64,000 bases of DNA from Petrolisthes cinctipes (GCA_033782935.1 JAWQEG010000065.1:1513001-1577000); one strand, 5' to 3'. Counted from the first letter of the stretch, positions 1-11,899 are shown. Translations and numbers: made by a program. Notes: generated by a model not told the origin, from the letters alone.

Positions 1-345
1 CAAGCTTTTGCCTCTCTGTAGAAAGCCTCAATCCCCTCCAGCAAGCGCCCACCAACACCTTAAAACCTTAATACATCTGTCATAGCTCTCCTATCAACCC
101 TATCATATGCCTTCTCCAAATTCATGAAGGTAGCATACAACTTCCTACCCTTCCCAATATATTTCTCCACTGGTGAGTTTATTGCAAAGATCTGGTCCAC
201 ACATCCTCTACCCTTTTTGAACCCTCCCTGCTTCTCACTAACTTTATTCCCTGTTACTTCTATCAGTCTCTCAGTAAGAACCTTCCCATAAACCTTCCCC
301 GGTACACTAAGAAGGCTTATTCCCCTATAGCTACCACACTCATCC
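1..345 (-). pseudogene. RTE-like LINE reverse transcriptase fragment, cut by window edge
   Basis: Minus-strand translation of this stretch reads as the central part of a non-LTR reverse transcriptase: a YRGISLLS motif, then a GFKKGRGCVDQIFAI block, then the motif A region FMNLEKAYDRV. This order is characteristic of RTE-type LINEs. Two defects are visible. The usual FMDLEKAYD carries N in place of the catalytic aspartate, and a TAA interrupts the frame where the family normally reads RFYGVGG. The reading frame otherwise stays open to position 1, so the element continues outside the window. It is a dead partial copy. The clade assignment (RTE rather than another LINE group) is from motif appearance only. 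Confidence 0.75.
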
Positions 346-1256
346 TTACTTCTAAAATAGTTTGATTTATTTAACCCACAATTATATACTGCACCAGCTG
401 TTATAAAAGTATGTCTTTTGAGTCATGTACAATATTAACAATTTATTATAGGAAATAAAGTTCTTTATACTGTACTTGATGTTTTGCTAGACCCTACCTT
501 ATTGTATTTATACTGTATGTGATATTTTGTCACTAATATAATTTTATAATGCTATCATAGGGTCTCGGCCCTTCTCTGTCTGAACTCTGCGAATTCCCTA
601 CATTCTCTGTCACACTACTTAAGAGTTTTCTGTTTGAAACTAATTTATTGCCCAGCATTTAACTTCATACGGCTCAGATATATCCCCTATCACACATAGA
701 TTTCATACACTGCTAGGGTGACATAAGACCCATTAGGGCCTGCTGATGCTAATTTTAATACAGTATACAAGAAAGAGTATAATATTATGTAATGTCATCA
801 TGAGCCAAAGTTGCCCAACACAATTGGTATAAGGGTGAGATGACCCCACTTCCCACTTTTGCATTTTTTACTGTGGAGGGAAGAATATTATGATTGCATA
901 ACCAGTCATACTGAGGCCATATTTTTGAACAAACAGCATACACACTATGATGAAAGTTTTCTAGCTGTGGAGATGTGCTTAACTAGTATCTTATTTAAGG
1001 ACTTACATTTCGATTTGGAAGGTAAATATATCTTTGTCAAAGGCAGTGATAGAAGAGGAAGCTCTTCGCTTCATAGGTGGATATATACTAAAAAAAAATT
1101 GTAGGAACATATCCATATTTAGGAAATAAGGCCAGCAATTGTGACACTGTTTGCATAAGCAAATCATGAACTGAAATGATTAATAGAGGTAAGCTATGCA
1201 CTATCTCCCTTCAGATACATTATTTTTCTCAGTTGGTTAAAATTAGATAAATGTTT

Positions 1257-1294
1257 AAAGCAGTGTTTCCCTTCACCAAGGGAAACACTGCTTT
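1257..1294. repeat. Perfect 17-bp inverted repeat with 4-nt loop
   Basis: Seventeen bases (AAAGCAGTGTTTCCCTT) are followed by CACC and then by their exact reverse complement. The stem is perfect and the loop is only four bases. No transposon terminus or gene is recognisable on either side. It could extrude as a cruciform or fold in RNA; function is unknown. Confidence 0.85.
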
Positions 1295-2130
1295 AGCTCA
1301 CTTGCTTCTACAATAGAACGTATATGAATTGATTTACCCAAACATGTAGTGTTCTGTAAAATATCTGTGTACTTGAGAATGAAACATCTAAACAAAATCA
1401 TTGAAAAGAGAAGAAGGGAGAAAAATCTTGTAGACATAATGAATAAGAAAATGACAAGCAAAATAAAATTATGCAGTAACTTAGCTGGGTAAAATGGGAG
1501 ATGTAAAAGAATGTGTGAAAAGTATTTTTCATAGCCATCTAATTTTGTAAATTATACCGTAATTTAATATATGCACTGTATATACAACAAAGTTTGTATT
1601 GATATCTTCTATTAGAATATGAGAAGGTTAAGATATGTAAGCTTGTCTAGAATACAGGTAACATATACAAAATCATAAAAATAATAATACAGCGATGATG
1701 TGATGGAGGGAGACATGTATTAAATAAGATCTTGGTATGTTACAAGTACGAATAATAATTGAATGCTTATTGTAGTGAAACGTGAATTAGGCGAGAGAAA
1801 ATAATGAGTTAGATTGTCACTACACATTCTCGCGATCAAGGTGTGGTACGGAGCAGCGCTCATCATGCCCTCCTCGTACACCGACTACTTATTGATGACA
1901 TTTATTCCTTACTCGGGATATTCCATGCGCTGTTTTCGGTGCCAATCGCTTGCAAATCATATCGAGTTTGCTATTTCATACATAAATATTGACATAGTAA
2001 AGGAAATGGGAAATTGGAAAATACATTACTGCCGGAGTATTTTTCCAATAAGAAAATACATAGGGAGGGACGTCTTATCATATCGAAGGTCGTGTGTTTT
2101 GTGTACTGTGGCGCGGTATAACATGTTAGG

Positions 2131-2186
2131 CCCCCACGCATGCGCAGTTGATGGGTTCCAGTGGGGTTCCACTTGCTACTGCTACA
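2131..2186 (+). repeat. 55-bp segment shared with 54815-54870 (inverse orientation)
   Basis: This segment matches the reverse complement of 54815-54870 with about two differences. In the same frame both read PHACAV(D/N)GFQWGSTCYCY; one difference is silent and the other changes D to N. The homology stops sharply on both sides. It may be a piece of an unrecognised repeat rather than a coding exon. Confidence 0.6.
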
Positions 2187-2291
2187 CCGGACTGGGAGTG
2201 TGGCTTAGAGTTGCCAGATTTGAAATCGACTTCATTACTAAACTCCTCAATTTTTATTAACAAACTGCAATTTTCATTACAAAATTATTAA

Positions 2292-2295
<4 letters not shown>

Positions 2296-2351
<56 letters not shown>

Positions 2352-2393
2352 CTTCAGGCAGACGAGGTTAAAGGAATTTTATATTTCTGCATT

Positions 2394-2463
<70 letters not shown>

Positions 2464-2505
2464 CTTCAGGCAGACGAGGTTAAAGGAATTTTATATTTCT
2501 GCATT

Positions 2506-2560
<55 letters not shown>

Positions 2561-2580
2561 AAGACAAATTATATATATAA
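2296..2580. repeat. Three (TA)n arrays separated by a duplicated 50-bp spacer
   Basis: Three long TA runs flank two near-identical copies of a spacer beginning TTCCTTCAGGCAGACG at 2350 and 2461, giving a period of about 111 bp. This is a compound tandem repeat. The IYIYIY open frame over it is an artefact of the TA run. Confidence 0.9.
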
Positions 2581-4589
2581 GTAATATCTCCCCTTAAAAA
2601 TAGCAGTATCCTATGTTGTGTAGATGAAGGTTTTGTAGTACTGTAAGTTAATCTACAAGACAGCAGACAATCCTCCTTTCAGGTCCAATACCAAATCAAA
2701 TTATTTATTACCAAACAGATTTTTCATTACTAAATTGGGCCTGATTTTGTAATGAAAAATTCCAAATGGCAACCCTGTTGTGGCTGCCGCCATCCTGCCT
2801 CCCCTCACCGGGCTCACCCAATGCCAAGGATAATAGACTATAAAGGATAGTCCACTGAAACGTCATAATAGTGATGACGTCGTAAATATCCGTGACGTCA
2901 CGGGAAGCTCTGTTGCTAGCTGGTGCCCAAACTTTGCCTGCTCACTAGGTAAAATATGAGGCATAAAGATTATATCAGCTGATATTAATCGAAATAATGA
3001 GTTTCTCGGTAGCTGCACCTTGGTAGGTTAAAAAGATAAGAAGCATACTGATATAACGGCAATTGTACAACTCAACATCAGTTGTTGAAATAGAATAATG
3101 GACTATAAAACTGGAAGCCTTCCACGACCAAGATTGATATCGAGTCGCGTTCGCATCTCTAAGCCCATATTTGTACAATAATGACTAATCTTTGGTGTCT
3201 TTATATTCCACACAGTTTAAATTGATCATTATGATTTAAAGTAAATGTGTTTGTAGTGTGTTGTCATCAATAGATATCCAGAGAAGCGTCGTATACTCAC
3301 CAGAAGTAGGCCAACAGTACTACTTGGCATTGATAATAAGATCATGATTTAGACTGATAATAGGTTTTACGTGTTTAATTTTTGATGGATGATTAACTAG
3401 CCTACTAATCATATGGATATAAAGCAGCATTTTTATAAATCATGACCTAGCTGACCTAATGAGATCATTAGTCGATCATCCTTGGTAGTAGCCTACAGTT
3501 TTTTAACCTTGGTTACGAAGTATTTATATTGACTAGTGCTAGGTTATATTCATATATCTATCACTCGAAAGATTATATAATAACCTATTACCTGGATGTA
3601 AAGGTAATTTATATTGATAATTCTGGATTTTTTCAATGTTATAAAAAGGATTTCCATACCTATTTAGTATTTCCAACTGCCCCATTTCTAAAATATGTCA
3701 CTTTCAACCCCTCCAACAGATCTGAAAAATGCCCTGAATAGATCCGAAGAATGCCCCAATTAGGTCTGAAAATACCCTGATTAAGTTAGAAAAATGCATC
3801 AGTTAGGTCAGAAAAATGCCCGGTATTTATTGAAAGAATTACCGCTTTGTAGCAGTGTTGCTAGATCTGGCTAGGTCCCAGTATTTTGCCCCAGTCATTT
3901 CCTGTACTTTACCACGGTTATTTCCCAGTAGTCTGCTCAGGTTAGGTACCAGTAGCCTGCCCAGGTTAGGTTCCGGTAGTTTGATGCGGTCTAGGTTAGG
4001 TTAGGTAAGGTCAGACTAATTTCAAAATGCCCCATTCTAGGTCACTTATATATTGCTTACACCTACAATTATTTTAAAAAGTAGAAAAATAATGAATCGG
4101 AATATGAATACAAAATACTGTATGCTGAATGTAATTATATATTTATTATCATATACTTTGCGAAATGAAATGTGTACCAAAAATAAAGTACAGTACAGTA
4201 ATAAATGTTTCTTGCCATAGAAGTAAGAGTAACAATATCCTTATGAAGTACTATCACTATCAGTCTACGAGTATAATCACAGTGGAATTGCACATTTTCT
4301 AGAAAAACTAGAAACTAACGTTAATTTTATCACAATATATTAATAATTATGGTATGTATAAAGCAAAACTAATGCAATTAGAATTTACATAATACTGTAT
4401 TATTACAGTCAGTCCATAAGTATAATCACTGTGGATTTTGCACAGGTTTGGAAATTGTGTAAATAAACGTAATTTCTGTCAGTTCATTCGCTTTTTCAGA
4501 AAGTACCGTACTGTATTGCGTTAGCACTTTTCAGATTAACGAGCTCAACTTTCTGAGAGTTAACGGCTAACTTAACACTTTTCAACTCA

Positions 4590-5420
4590 TCATGTCTGGG
4601 AATACAAACACAGCACGATCAGCATACTGCAGTTGAGAAAATATGATGTTCATCTCTGGTATCTTCTTGTGCTGACTGGACTGTCGCATCTAGTACCACT
4701 TCTGGTGTATTATCTGTGAAGGAATTGATGTTAAAGGCATATAATCAGATGACACTTGTTTGTATATACTGTGCACAAAAATAGAATAAATTATGTAGGC
4801 TAGATAGATATAGATAGATGTAGGCTATGACTCTTCCATCATCTTCATATTCATCATGGGTTAAAATTACCTCATATAGGTATAAAGACCTGGGAAAGAC
4901 AAGGAGACTATTTTCAAGATTATGTATTGGGTATTTTCAAAAATATTTGTTATCTCGTCGTACTAAGGTAATTATTGTCTATCTATTTATCTATCTATTG
5001 CCAGATGCCTCAATCCCCAAAGGGGTGAATGAATTGCCTCAACGCATCTTTGTCTCCCTTCAACTGGCGTCCCTCCTACGGTACCACCCAACGCCACTCT
5101 TACTCATATACTTCTCTACTCCATCATTCCACCTCACTCTCGGTCTGCCTGCTCCACTCTGTCCTTCCACCTCACTCTCATACACTTTTTAATCAAATCT
5201 CTCGCTTCCTATACACTCTACATGGTCGAACCACCTCAAGGTGTTTTCTTTTCACTCTTTCCATCTAATACAGTACTGTTAAACTATTCACTTTCTTTTT
5301 TTATAAAAAAAATCTCACCATTTCTTTCGTTGAGCAGACCCTATTCTGCTTCATGTGCATCACCTTTGGCATCTTCTTGTGCATGAGGAGTAGCATCTTG
5401 TACCACTTCTGGTGTATTAT
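4590..5420 (-). repeat. Internally duplicated exon-like modules in P1
   Basis: Two minus-strand blocks begin identically after an AG acceptor: exon-like segments starting at 5420 (ending 5319 before GTGAG) and at 4713. Both start ATAATACACCAGAAGTGGTA and are preceded by the same intron tail (CATCAATTCCTTCACAG type). The same pair of modules appears on the plus strand in the truncated relative at 41671-41775 and 42108-42230. The duplication therefore predates the two insertions. Translations (DNTPEVV... acidic, QEDA-rich) are short and partly stopped. Confidence 0.6.
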
Positions 5421-5667
5421 CTGTGAAGGAATTGATTTTAGAGGCATATAATCACATGACACTTGTTTGCATATACAAAAGAACAGAATAAATAAATGTT
5501 TGGCCCTTCCATTATTTTCATATATGCATTATCCAGCCCTACTCTTAACATACTATAATTACTGTATTGTGAAACTATGAAGTACAGGGTAGGTCTGATA
5601 CCATCTGATACTGTATAGCCTATGTACTATACACAGTCACTTTTAAGAAGAAAACAAAAAATCTCAC

Positions 5668-5760
5668 CATTTCCTTCATTGAGCAGACCCTCTTGAAGTA
5701 CTGGTACCAGTAGCCTTCTATGCCTGCTGAATAATCTTTCTCGGCGAGCCTCCGTACCAG
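5668..5760 (-). CDS. Second small exon of P1 (31 codons)
   Basis: Read on the minus strand this 93-nt segment is preceded by a consensus AG acceptor, followed by GTGAG, and is open throughout (LVRRLAEKDYSAGIEGYW and onward). Its last 20 or so bases (AGGGTCTGCTCAATGAAGGA) recur at the end of the exon-like block 5319-5420 and of 41671-41775, so the exon 3' end has been copied around within this transposon family. The product has no recognisable domain. Confidence 0.45.
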
Positions 5761-6274
5761 CTGAAAATTAAATGAATGTTACAGTATTCAGACCTAATCA
5801 AAATCCATGGGTAAAATCATGATTGTATAAATGGACCAAATATCCACATTAGATAAACTACTGAATTTCTACCACAATTACCTACTATTGTAACCTATAT
5901 TAGGACATTGAATGATGGTTTTAATGTCTTAAATCCACCACAAATACCCCACCTTACCCCCAAACATAAAAGGGGAAGAGAGAAATTGTTGGTTATAGAG
6001 CATTACAATACTGTAGCCTACCTAGATATACCAAAGTTATCACTAGTAGGGGATGCAGTCAGTATTGGACTACATTTCTAACAGAATTAGGTAGACTTGG
6101 ACTGGCCTAACCTAACCTACATACTGTACAGTAGAGTATCATAAGATGGGGTAAAGTTAAAAATATGTACAGTATAAGCAAATAGCTGAGGGTGTAGCAG
6201 TAAGTTGGGCCTTTGATAGATCTCAACATACCTGGTTCTCGATTAGAATTTGGAAGGTGCAGAGTCGGTACAGC

Positions 6275-6538
6275 TCAAGGTTGCAATATTATGATCTTCT
6301 TTGGAGATCCATTACATCGTTGATTGTTCAAAGCATCTCTTGGGACGTAGTCTGTTGTTGTCTTAAAGTGTAGAGAGCATACTCGGGCCAATTCAACATT
6401 GAATTTGTCCTCACGTTTGCACGCCGATATCCACTTTATGGCATTCTCTTGGTCTCTTAGGAACCGAAAGAGCTCCACCCTGTCTCTTTTTGCATGTCTA
6501 CTGCCATTATTGTATTTGTACACTGCACATACACCCAT
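6275..6538 (-). CDS. THAP-domain first exon of P1
   Basis: Starting at the ATG at 6538 the minus strand reads MGVCAVYKYNNGS, then RVELFRFLRDQENAIKWI and ARVCSLHF. The arrangement C-x5 then C-x2-H with the intervening F/W pattern is the C2CH zinc-binding THAP fold that serves as the site-specific DNA-binding domain in P-element transposases. The upstream in-frame ATG at 6646 is less likely because it lies only about 20 bp inside the terminal repeat and the extra residues are not THAP-like. The frame continues to 6275 without a clear AVPTIF box; a downstream splice is likely but was not fixed. Confidence 0.65.
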   Translation of the reverse strand: MGVCAVYKYNNGSRHAKRDRVELFRFLRDQENAIKWISACKREDKFNVELARVCSLHFKTTTDYVPRDALNNQRCNGSPKKIIILQP

Positions 6539-7491
6539 AATATGGCACAGACATTCACGCTTCACGTACACTTCAAGTTGGACTAGTGACAGTCTGGGCA
6601 CCAGGCAAGGTTTGTTTACAAGTGTGACGTCACTCCCGCGGTGCATTGTGGGAAAACAAGTGTCTAGTGGACTATCCTTTATAGTCTATCATCCTTGCCC
6701 AATGCCATCTTGATCTTTAGGCCAGAGCTGGGGCCTGGGTGTGGGATTGATGACGTCACAGCCGCGGGTGGGCTGGTGCGCGGGAAATTCTCGCGATTTG
6801 ATTTCCTTACCATTGTTTCCTTAATTTTATCAGTGCCTCTTACTTTCCCTACAGCTGTTATTGGTTTTTCTTAGTATCACTTTCCAATTATATTATTTAT
6901 GTAGTTAATTATGTGTACTTGGGCAGAACATTCAGTCTCAACACCATGTGAAATAATAATAATAACGGGTAAAAATACACACTGGAGTACAACATATATT
7001 TTATTTTTAACTACTATCAAGCACAAAGTGGTCAGGTTTCTGTTGATATTCACAAGTCTTTTCACTTCAGCGGAACTAAACATGCATTCTGTTCTCAGAT
7101 TTTAAATGAGTCCTGTTTTAAACAATTAAAATGAGAATACAGTATACTGTACTACAATAAATTATACCTAACCTAGTAGGCTAGTACCGAGTACTCCATT
7201 CTCTGACTCCCAGACATAAGTCAACAAGTAAGAAAACTACCATGATTGTGGCTCAGGTCAGAATGTACAGTACAGACTATAGGTCTATCTATACCTTCAG
7301 TTTTGGAGTGTTGATAGTTTTCTCTTCATATTTTTTTCCTTGACTATTGTATTGTTATATGTCTTTGTGAAATTATTCAACAGAATATTAGTTAGAGGCC
7401 ATATGCACATTGAAATTAGGTTCTTCACTGATGTTTTGCAGGGGCAACATTCATTTACATCAAAATCCCTCCCCAGAAAGTTTAGGGCTAA

Positions 7492-8004
7492 CTAAACTAG
7501 CACGTTTCTTTGACAGCTGCAGTGCACAAAATCTTTCTTAAATTTACCAATGAGAGCTTGGAATACTTGGTAGGTTGAAATACATACAGAAAGTGTAAAA
7601 TTTGTTGGCCATTTCAGGCCACCTCGATCAAGGATCTTTATATACTGGTAACTGTCAGGAATTTCAGCTTCAAGTTTCTTCTCCAGAGAGACTCTACTCA
7701 CACATACTGAACATTTCAACTTTTTCTTAACACTGTGAGCAATATAACCAGCAATAAAAATCATCACACTTTCATCATCCTTTGACAGTGTTTCCTCTTC
7801 CACATATTCTTCAACTCCCTTGAATTTTTCCAGGTGGTCAACAGAACTACATTTTGAGTCTGGTTCACCTTTAGAGCTACATAAATCAGTGAGAGATAAG
7901 GAACCTGTCTTGGATGAAGCCATGGAGAGAACATCCATGATTTTTAGTTTTTTTTCTGATTCCATCACCTGAGCAACAGCAACATTATAATTTGTACCAC
8001 TCAT
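7492..8004 (-). pseudogene. P-element (THAP9-type) transposase C-terminal fragment of P0
   Basis: This open frame of 170 codons contains FIAGYIAHSVKKKLKCSVC, the conserved C-terminal block of P-element/THAP9-like transposases, followed by LDRGGLKWPTN and a conserved hydrophobic segment. Transcription would be right to left, consistent with the orientation of P0. No THAP domain or RNase H-like catalytic core was found in the remaining P0 sequence, so the element cannot encode a full transposase. The N-terminal 70 residues of the frame are serine- and acid-rich and less distinctive. Confidence 0.7.
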
Positions 8005-8994
8005 CCTCCAACTTACTTAACTTGTTCATAGGCACTCATAATATAGTGTAACTGTGTAAGGTAAGGAGATGAAACTTTGGCAGGATAATAACTGATGACA
8101 GGTACTGAGGTATACAGTATTAAGAAAATATAATAACGTACAGCACAAAATGTATAATATAATTTGTAGGCTTGTGTCACACACCATAATTCTGAAGAAC
8201 AGGTCCACTTGGATTTTTACAATTTAATTAACTTTTTCATAGGCACTCATAATTGTTCTAATAATTTTTGGCCAAAGTATTGTGAGAAAAGAACTTTTAA
8301 GTTACCATACCTAACCTAACCTGGGATTTAAGATTTGCCCACGTCAGCACCATATTTCATACTACAGCTATATTATAACAGATATACCTTATCCTCCTGT
8401 TTCGTTATAGCAGCTCCACAGTATAATCGAAACTATTCCAAGCAACAGGACCCCATTATTATTGTTAACCTGGTCCCGTTTCCTGACATACCGGTACCGT
8501 ACTTTGGAGGAATCATGGCACTATAAAGGACCAAAAGACACATTCCCCTTAAAACCACTATGGAATAGGTGAACTGCCACAACAAATAACTCAGTGTTTC
8601 TCCCAAGATATTCAAATATACGGATCTGGGATAACAGTTTACCAGTTACGGCTTGTCTGTTTTAATTATAGCAACTACTCAAAGATAAAATGCTCACCTT
8701 GTATTGTATTTAATCCAGTTGAAGTTAAACAAACAAGGAACCCCAAAAGCACATGCAAAACACATTCGGGACCCCTTGGCCTTGGAAAAGGGCAAAAATG
8801 GACGCTGACTGAGCTGCCAGCTGCCTCGGCAAGTTGGCGCGCTGTATAATCTGTCCCTCAGGCGGCCACCCGCGTTTGTGACGTCACGTCTGTATCGCTG
8901 CCGAACACCCAGGCCTTCTGTAGAGACGGCATTGGCTCACCCCACTAGAAAGTATACTCAGAGTATAGTAGCCGTAATGTAGCCGTCTGGCACT

Positions 8995-10312
8995 CTGGGG
9001 GCGGATGCACGAAAGACCTTAGCGGCCGTTAAGTTACCTTAGCCGCCATTTTTGCCCTTAACTCACTATGGTGGTATGCACGAACAACCTTAGCGTCAAT
9101 TGTGGCGGCCATCTTTAACCTTACGGCTAAGGGTGGTCGAGAGCACCCTTTAGACGACCATAGGGTTGAGTAGTGGAGCGTTGTGCTGCCGACCTGCCCA
9201 AATTATCGTACAGTAATACCGAAATTATGGTACTTTCTTCAAAATTATGGTACGCTGTGCACATCAATTATGTTATTATTATTGTACTGTGCTAATCTTT
9301 ACTAATAAGCAAATTTTTAATAACCAAGTTATACTATAAAAGACAGAAAAATCACATAGGTTAAAAATCCTTTTATTTGTTATTATTTTTAAATTATATC
9401 CTTGACTAGATGCTCTTTTCTTACCATAATTATTGATTTTATATGTTCCGACATTGTATTGGTCTACTACAACTACCACCATTGTCCTACCACAACAACA
9501 AACATTACACAGGGAATAGTAAGTTTGGAAAATCATCTAAACAGGAATCATCACCACCACATTCACTACTACCACAACTACAACCTTCACATAAATAGAG
9601 AAGAAAAGTAGACAGTAAGAGAGGAATTAAGGTGGTCAGAAATCTCGGCATACTCTGGTTGTAATAGCTAGGCCTATGTCGGCAAATTCAAAGTTTCTTA
9701 ATCCTCCAAACTATGCTAGGAAACAAATTACCCTATAGCCTACATACTAAATCAACGTGTATTCTGGTGTGATGTGGACGAATGGTAGCCACCAGAAAAT
9801 GTATTCTCTTTTTTTCCATTCAGTTATCATAATCATGAGTTCTTTATCAGCTGCAGCATAATTTGCACGTCTTAATTTGCGTGCTTAGTAGGAGGCTCTT
9901 CTACCATATTTAGTTATTAAATGCCAAAATAAACACTTCTATACTCAAGAAATCTCACACAATCTTCCCCTCCCACTCGGCCGGCACTCACGCAATGAAA
10001 TTGAGTCATTTGTTTGTTTTCTGTGATAAGCTGTCATCCCAACTGACTTCTGATTGGCTTATGTTGCCTAACTTGTCTATGAAGCTGCCCTCTCATTGGT
10101 CCAGAGAATGTCAGCTGGTGGTCCATAGTCGGAAGGGAATGGAACGAAACAAACATGGCTGACTGCTAAGATCACCTAAGGGAACACTAAGGTTGATGTT
10201 AAGGCCAATAGAGCATACAACCATAGCAGCAACCTTACCATCCCCTTAGCGAAACTGCCTAAGGTTACCTTAACGGTCACTCCGCTAAGGTCTTTCGTGC
10301 ATCCGCCCCCTG
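8995..10312. mobile_element. Harbinger-type MITE, 1.3 kb, CTG target duplication
   Basis: GGGGCGGATGCACGAAAG begins at 8998 and its exact reverse complement ends at 10309; the perfect terminal repeat is 28-29 bp, followed by further imperfect inverted similarity containing repeated CCTTAG(C/G) motifs. CTG flanks both ends (8995-8997 and 10310-10312). No transposase frame is present inside. The terminus resembles that of the Harbinger copies at 54884 and 60783 (GGGGCCGGATACTC), which are also preceded by C-W-G, suggesting cross-mobilisation by a related transposase. Confidence 0.85.
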
Positions 10313-11452
10313 GCTTTTTGCTGACTGAGTCTGACTCCCTCCCACTCTATGCCAGACTAAATGTCCACCATGTAAACACTGAATGCACTATTAAAATGTT
10401 TGGAGCATAACAATAATTGAAATGTAATGCAAAAAAATAATTCCTCGCTGAATCATTGGATGAATTTGGTGAATCCGATGTGAAGCTATGTTTTAATAAT
10501 AGGGTTCACGTTGTAGGCTCTTGCCCCTGACAAAAATTTTCACAACAACATATGAATTAATTATAGTTATATCATTAAGGGAGCTATTACAAAATTCTCT
10601 CTTTTCTACTTTACCCTACAAAAGACATTCAGTATTTTTGTCCATTCACGAAAATTTGAATATTTGGGAAAGAATAATAAGTGATAAAGAGCAATTATTA
10701 TATGCAAATTCATTATATAATACTGAAAGTATCTGATTACTTCAGAACTAAAGAAAATTTTGAAAACAAACAGTAGAGACAAAAGTAGAGGTTAGGGAAA
10801 CACATGTCATTCCCCTCCGACTATCAACACCATACTGAGATGCCAGAACTTCCAGAAGTGCGCCAGTGCGGCCGTGTCACCGTGGCCCGTGAGTCACGTG
10901 AGTGGCGTATGAGTAGTCAGGAATACCAACCCGACATATCACTGTCCATAAGGGTGGCGTTGATACATTTTTACCGACTGTACCAAAAGTATTTTATGTG
11001 TGTGTGTGTGTGTGTGTGGTGCAAGAGGAGGTGGTGGGGGTGGAGTCTGAGGAAGGAATGGGAGGGGAGGGGCAAAATTTCTGGACGCGTGACGTCAACA
11101 ACAAGATGATAATAATGATAATAATATCCAAAATTAATTCATACCCTCAATATTTTCTAAGTTAAAATATAGATAAATAAATATATAATGAATAAATAAA
11201 ATGTGAGATTGTTTAGGTATGAGAGACAGAGTGAGAGAGAGATTTTATAAGAGTAGTGGTGGGAAATTTCGACCCTCAGCGGGAATTACATACAAAAAAG
11301 TTATATATAAAGTTACATACAAAAGTTACAAAGGCAGTTATGACCTTCTAACACTTAATTAAGGCAATATATATATACAGAAGGAAGAGGGGCGAACAGA
11401 GAGGAGGGGTATGTACAAGGCATTTATGACCCACTGGCACTCAATTCAATAT

Positions 11453-11486
<34 letters not shown>

Positions 11487-11563
11487 TATATAGTACAATG
11501 TAACATCCAATGCACTTAAAGGAAATTGGAGTGCCATGATTCCTCTAAAATATGGCACGAAAC

Positions 11564-11627
<64 letters not shown>

Positions 11628-11810
11628 AATAAAAAGGAAACAAACAGTCCAGATTAACCAAAATAAAGGTAGCCTGTTGTTGCTTGAAATAGTTTGGAGG
11701 AATCAGTTACTCCAGACTTACCACTAACGCTGTGTTAACCCCATAAATCAGTATTAAGTATCGTTTTGTTAAAATACGCTTTTTTTCGAATTATTACTAT
11801 TATTTATTCT
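10313..11810. other. Non-coding stretch with CA, GT and TA microsatellites
   Basis: No gene is supported. The stretch holds a GT run near 11000, CA at 11457-11484 and TA at about 11569-11621. A piece of the dispersed 'GGAGGAATCA' repeat is visible at 11521-11560 and 11690-11715. The 101-codon open frame at 10804 has no conserved domain. Confidence 0.5.
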
Positions 11811-11814
11811 ATTC

Positions 11815-11815
<1 letters not shown>

Positions 11816-11899
<84 letters not shown>

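Larger units (their letters stand above)
346..2810. other. AT-rich intergenic stretch with no recognised gene
   Basis: No coding region could be supported. Short open frames at 859-1104 and 1814-2260 have no recognisable domain. The stretch holds a perfect short-loop hairpin (1257-1294), a segment shared with 54.8 kb (2131-2186), TA microsatellites (2296-2580) and, at 2700-2790, AT-rich sequence of the 'gttgcca' type seen near several mobile elements in this window. Confidence 0.5.
2825..6697 (-). mobile_element. P-superfamily element P1, complete with TIRs and 8-bp target duplication
   Basis: The 32-bp terminal inverted repeats at 2825-2856 and 6666-6697 (CAAGGATAATAGACTATA at the left) differ at one position. 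The octamer CCCAATGC is duplicated exactly at 2817-2824 and 6698-6705. TIRs starting with CA and an 8-bp duplication are P-superfamily hallmarks. The element is 3,873 bp, with coding orientation right to left: a THAP domain near the right end and several small exons, but no recognisable catalytic core. Subterminal TGACGTCA palindromes lie near both ends (about 2898 and 6630). A truncated relative lies at 41615-43250. Part of a GGTTAGGTCCCGGTAG-bearing repeat sits inside at about 3816-4040. Confidence 0.9.
2819..8933 (-). mobile_element. P-superfamily element P0, interrupted by P1
   Basis: GGCTCACC(C) stands directly outside both ends (2811-2819 and 8934-8942), fitting the 8-bp target duplication of P elements. 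The inner ends are inverted-similar: AATGCC(A/G)TCT at the left, continuing after the nested P1 at 6703, against the complement of 8923-8933. A CCTGGGTGT block and a TGACGTCAC palindrome then occur in the same order from each end (6758 and 8880). A P-type transposase C-terminus lies between them on the minus strand. Removing P1 and its 8-bp duplication leaves about 2.2 kb. The terminal repeats are imperfect, so exact boundaries may be off by a base or two. Confidence 0.6.

Noticed and set aside
859..1104. 81-codon frame as a gene
   Set aside because: No domain, no splice context, and the frame ends in an A run.
4980..5270. LINE 3' end within P1
   Set aside because: The minus strand has vaguely LINE-like basic blocks, but no block is convincing and part of the sequence is shared with the P1 relative at 41800.
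10840..10870. MPELPEVRQCGR peptide resembling the start of MutM/Fpg glycosylases
   Set aside because: Only the first seven residues match; no helix-two-turn-helix or zinc finger follows and the frame stops soon after.
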